Assembly (NCBI RefSeq): GCF_001269905.1
Contig: NZ_LHVK01000010.1
Span: 248,001-312,000 of the forward strand
Direction of reading: 5' to 3'
Length of the DNA stretch: 64,000 nucleotides
Source: Pseudomonas corrugata
GTDB taxonomy: Bacteria; Pseudomonadota; Gammaproteobacteria; Pseudomonadales; Pseudomonadaceae
This document shows positions 61,978-64,000 of the stretch, in pieces. The notes under the pieces are model-generated. The model saw nothing but the letters and a program-made list of their open reading frames with translations, was not told the DNA's origin and did not search any database. Each line of letters starts with the position of its first letter. Within the stretch, counting starts at the first letter, position 1. Position numbers and translations under genes: made by a program.

Positions 61978-63135
61978 TTAAGCCTGCGCGGTTTCGGCCG
62001 GCGAGACAATGCTGGTCTTGCCGCCACGAGAGCGTCCAGAGCTCAGGTATTCGGCGATGGATTCCTGGGTCACCTCGCCGAGGAAGACCCGTTCGGCATC
62101 CATCACCGGCAACCACGAGCGGTTGAACTCGTACATGCGCGACAGCAGGATCCGCAGATGTTCGTCATAGGCGGCCGTGGCGTTGAACTCCTGCAGGAAT
62201 TGCGCGCAGGTACCGGTCTGGCGGTGCAGGTCGCGACGGCGCACGTAGCCCAGGGCCTTGTTCTCGGCGCAGGTGACCGCCACGTAGCGCCGGTCATGTT
62301 CATCCATCAATTCCAGCGCCTCGACCACCGGGGTTTCCGGGCTGACCGAGGGCGCGTTGTCGGCCGCATCCTCGGCCTTGACCAGCAGCAGACGCTTGAG
62401 CGTGCTGTCCTGGCCGACGAAGTTGCTGACGAACTCGTCGGCCGGATGCGCCAGCAGCGTGTCCGGGTGATCGCACTGGACCAGCTTGCCGGCGCGGAAG
62501 ATCGCAATCCTGTCCCCCAGCTTGATGGCTTCGTCGATGTCGTGGCTGACCATGATCACGGTCTTGTTCAGCGCCCGCTGCATCTCGAAGAACTCGTTCT
62601 GGATCATTTCGCGGTTGATCGGGTCCACCGCGCCGAAGGGTTCGTCCATCAGCAGCAGCGGCGCGTCGGCCGCCAGGGCGCGGATCACGCCGATCCGTTG
62701 CTGCTGGCCACCCGACAGTTCACGGGGATAGCGATGCAGGTACTGCTTGGGTTCGAGCTTGATCATGCTCATCAACTCGCGGGCGCGGTCGTGGCATTTC
62801 TGCTTGTCCCAGCCGAGCAGCTTCGGCACCACCACGATGTTCTCCTCGATGGTCATGTTCGGGAACAGGCCGATCTGCTGGATCACGTAGCCGATGTTAC
62901 GGCGCAGGGTCACCTCGTCGAGGTCGGTGGTGTCTTCGCCGTTGATCAGCACCTTGCCCGAGGTGGGCTTGATCAGCCGATTGATCATCTTCAGCGTGGT
63001 GCTCTTGCCGCAGCCCGAGGGCCCGAGGAACACGCAGATCTCGCCTTCGTTGACGGTCAGGTTCACCGAGTCCACGGCGTTGACATCCTTGCCGTTACTC
63101 TTGAAGGTCTTGCTGAGGTTCTGGAGTTCGATCAT
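61978..63135 (-). CDS. opuCA: Glycine betaine/choline ABC transporter, ATP-binding subunit with CBS domains
   Basis: A 385-residue ATPase of the OpuCA/ProV type. The ABC domain (1-about 240) has Walker A FLGPSGCGKST, signature LSGGQQQR, Walker B LLLMDEPFGAVDP and the H-loop VSHDIDEA. The C-terminal 120 residues form paired CBS-like domains that sense ionic strength in relatives. The start at 63135 (MIELQNLSKTF) is the conserved one and overlaps the upstream permease stop. It probably imports quaternary-amine osmoprotectants; the exact substrate is unresolved. Confidence 0.93.
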   Translation of the reverse strand: MIELQNLSKTFKSNGKDVNAVDSVNLTVNEGEICVFLGPSGCGKSTTLKMINRLIKPTSGKVLINGEDTTDLDEVTLRRNIGYVIQQIGLFPNMTIEENIVVVPKLLGWDKQKCHDRARELMSMIKLEPKQYLHRYPRELSGGQQQRIGVIRALAADAPLLLMDEPFGAVDPINREMIQNEFFEMQRALNKTVIMVSHDIDEAIKLGDRIAIFRAGKLVQCDHPDTLLAHPADEFVSNFVGQDSTLKRLLLVKAEDAADNAPSVSPETPVVEALELMDEHDRRYVAVTCAENKALGYVRRRDLHRQTGTCAQFLQEFNATAAYDEHLRILLSRMYEFNRSWLPVMDAERVFLGEVTQESIAEYLSSGRSRGGKTSIVSPAETAQA

Positions 63136-63785
63136 TTCGTTAATCCTTTTGGAGTCAGCGAGCGTTGCAGCCATTGCAGAAGCAGGTCGGCGAAGATGGC
63201 CAGGAGACTGACCAGCACGGCGCCGACGATCAGCATCGACATGTCGCTGCGGCTGATGGAAGCGAGGATGAGCACGCCCAGGCCACCGGCACCGATGGTG
63301 GCGGCGATGGTCATGACGCCGATGTTCATGACCACGGCGGTGCGCACGCCGGCGAGGATCACCGGTACGGCGATGGGCAGCTCGACCATGCGCAGGCGCT
63401 GGCCGAAGGTCATGCCGATGCCTCGGGCGGCTTCACGGATGCCCGGTTCGACGCCGGTGAGGGCCAGGTAGGTGTTGCGCATGATCGGCAACAGCGAATA
63501 GAGAAACACGGCGGTGATTGCTGGCATCGGGCCCAAGCCTTGGCCGAACTTGGAGTAGAACGGCAACAACAGGCCGAACAGGGCAATCGACGGGATCGTC
63601 AGCAGCACCGTGGCGCTGGCCTGCAAGGGGCCGGCCAGTGCCGGGAAGCGGGTCATGAAAATGCCCAGCGGCACGCCGATGAGAATCGCCAGGCTTACGG
63701 CAATGCCCACCAGAGTGATGTGCTGCCAGGTCAGGTGCATGACCTGCTGCCAGTCGAGATGGGAAAAGGCGTTCAATAGTTCCAT
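63132..63785 (-). CDS. opuCB: Glycine betaine/choline ABC transporter, permease subunit
   Basis: A 217-residue inner-membrane permease with about six helices, including ITLVGIAVSLAILIGVPLGI and SATVLLTIPSIALFGLLLPF. The ATPase-contact EAA loop is GIREAARGIGMTFGQRLRMV. Size and sequence match OpuCB/OpuCD or ProW-like half-permeases. I start at ATG 63785, which removes an unconserved upstream extension. The last bases overlap the ATPase start (four-base overlap), and the binding-protein gene ends 10 bases upstream. Confidence 0.93.
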   Translation of the reverse strand: MELLNAFSHLDWQQVMHLTWQHITLVGIAVSLAILIGVPLGIFMTRFPALAGPLQASATVLLTIPSIALFGLLLPFYSKFGQGLGPMPAITAVFLYSLLPIMRNTYLALTGVEPGIREAARGIGMTFGQRLRMVELPIAVPVILAGVRTAVVMNIGVMTIAATIGAGGLGVLILASISRSDMSMLIVGAVLVSLLAIFADLLLQWLQRSLTPKGLTK

Positions 63786-63795
63786 GGCTTTTTCC

Positions 63796-64000
63796 TCAGT
63801 CGATGGGGTGCTGGCGCAGGAAGTCGGCGGCCACCACAGAAGGGCTCTCATGGTCGACGTCCACGCGGGCATTGAGTTGTCGCATGGTTTCATCGTCGAA
63901 CAGTTCGGCCAGCGGCTTGAGTTGCGCGGCCAATTGCGGATGTGCGTCCAGGAACGCCTGGCGCACCACCGGCGCGGCGGTGTAGTCGGGGAAGTAGTGC
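63796..64000 (-). CDS. opuCC: Osmoprotectant ABC transporter substrate-binding protein (C-terminal part)
   Basis: The window edge cuts this gene. About 67 C-terminal residues are visible on the minus strand, ending at the stop at 63796: HYFPDYTAAPVVRQAFLDAH, a segment with QLAAQLKPLAELFDDETMRQ, then LNARVDVDHESPSVVAADFL. The LDDETMxxLNxxVDVDxxxP pattern is typical of the end of OpuAC-type glycine betaine/choline-binding proteins. It is the first of three genes of the operon visible here. Confidence 0.88.
   Translation of the reverse strand, partial: HYFPDYTAAPVVRQAFLDAHPQLAAQLKPLAELFDDETMRQLNARVDVDHESPSVVAADFLRQHPID

Overview
The window comes from the chromosome of a fluorescent pseudomonad, most likely the Pseudomonas fluorescens group. 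The evidence is the gene order (lldP/lldR, smpB, ratA-rnfH, bamE/fur, recN, grpE-dnaK-dnaJ-dapB-carAB-greA, yhbY, rlmE-ftsH-folP-glmM-tpiA-secG, tRNA-Leu, tRNA-fMet, rimP-nusA-infB-rbfA-truB-rpsO-pnp), the GC-rich Pseudomonas-like codon use, and many copies of the roughly 90-bp REPIN palindrome built on TGTGGGAGCGAGC...GCTCGCTCCCACA. No protein or genome search was run. Family names come from recognisable motifs and remembered gene order.

Region 1 (1-34.9 kb) is conserved core. It holds lactate uptake and its regulator, tmRNA partner SmpB, an SLC6-type transporter, outer-membrane assembly (BamE), iron regulation (Fur), DNA repair (RecN), the heat-shock chaperone operon behind a clear sigma32 promoter, lysine (dapB) and carbamoyl-phosphate synthesis (carAB), elongation factor GreA, ribosome maturation (YhbY, RlmE, RimP, RbfA, TruB), FtsH, folate and cell-wall precursor enzymes (FolP, GlmM), TpiA, SecG, two tRNA genes, NusA, IF2, S15 and PNPase. 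Several leaders carry strong stem-loops or intrinsic terminators (carA, rimP, rpsO, pnp).

Region 2 (34.9-53.4 kb) is a mosaic of conserved Pseudomonas genes. It contains a degenerate-looking tRNA-Thr, a secreted coiled-coil protein, a DUF6388 gene, nadC, a DUF1631 protein, ampD-ampE (muropeptide recycling and beta-lactamase control), a chemoreceptor, tatD, and the complete fructose PTS locus (fruR divergent from fruBKA with a recognisable Cra/FruR operator). A PhoD-type phosphatase follows. REPINs and another dispersed repeat occupy many intergenic gaps here, and one REPIN has split a terminator.

Region 3 (53.4-60.3 kb) is the accessory and most unusual part. A tandem array of REPINs with a 134-bp period lies directly downstream of an 847-residue PepSY/flavodoxin/ferredoxin-reductase fusion of the kind found beside the siderophore receptor gene piuA. 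Only about the last 50 codons of that TonB-dependent receptor remain (56669-56821). Where the rest of the receptor would be, there is a more AT-rich segment with two genes: a 739-residue helical protein whose N-terminal half resembles the XaxA/YaxA subunit of alpha-xenorhabdolysin binary pore-forming toxins, and a 293-residue helical partner of uncertain family. A bidirectional terminator closes the block.

Region 4 (60.3-64 kb) returns to core genes. It has a eukaryotic-type ornithine decarboxylase (speC) with a terminator-bearing leader, a REPIN, and an OpuC-type osmoprotectant ABC transporter (ATPase, permease and the C-terminal end of the binding protein, cut by the window edge).
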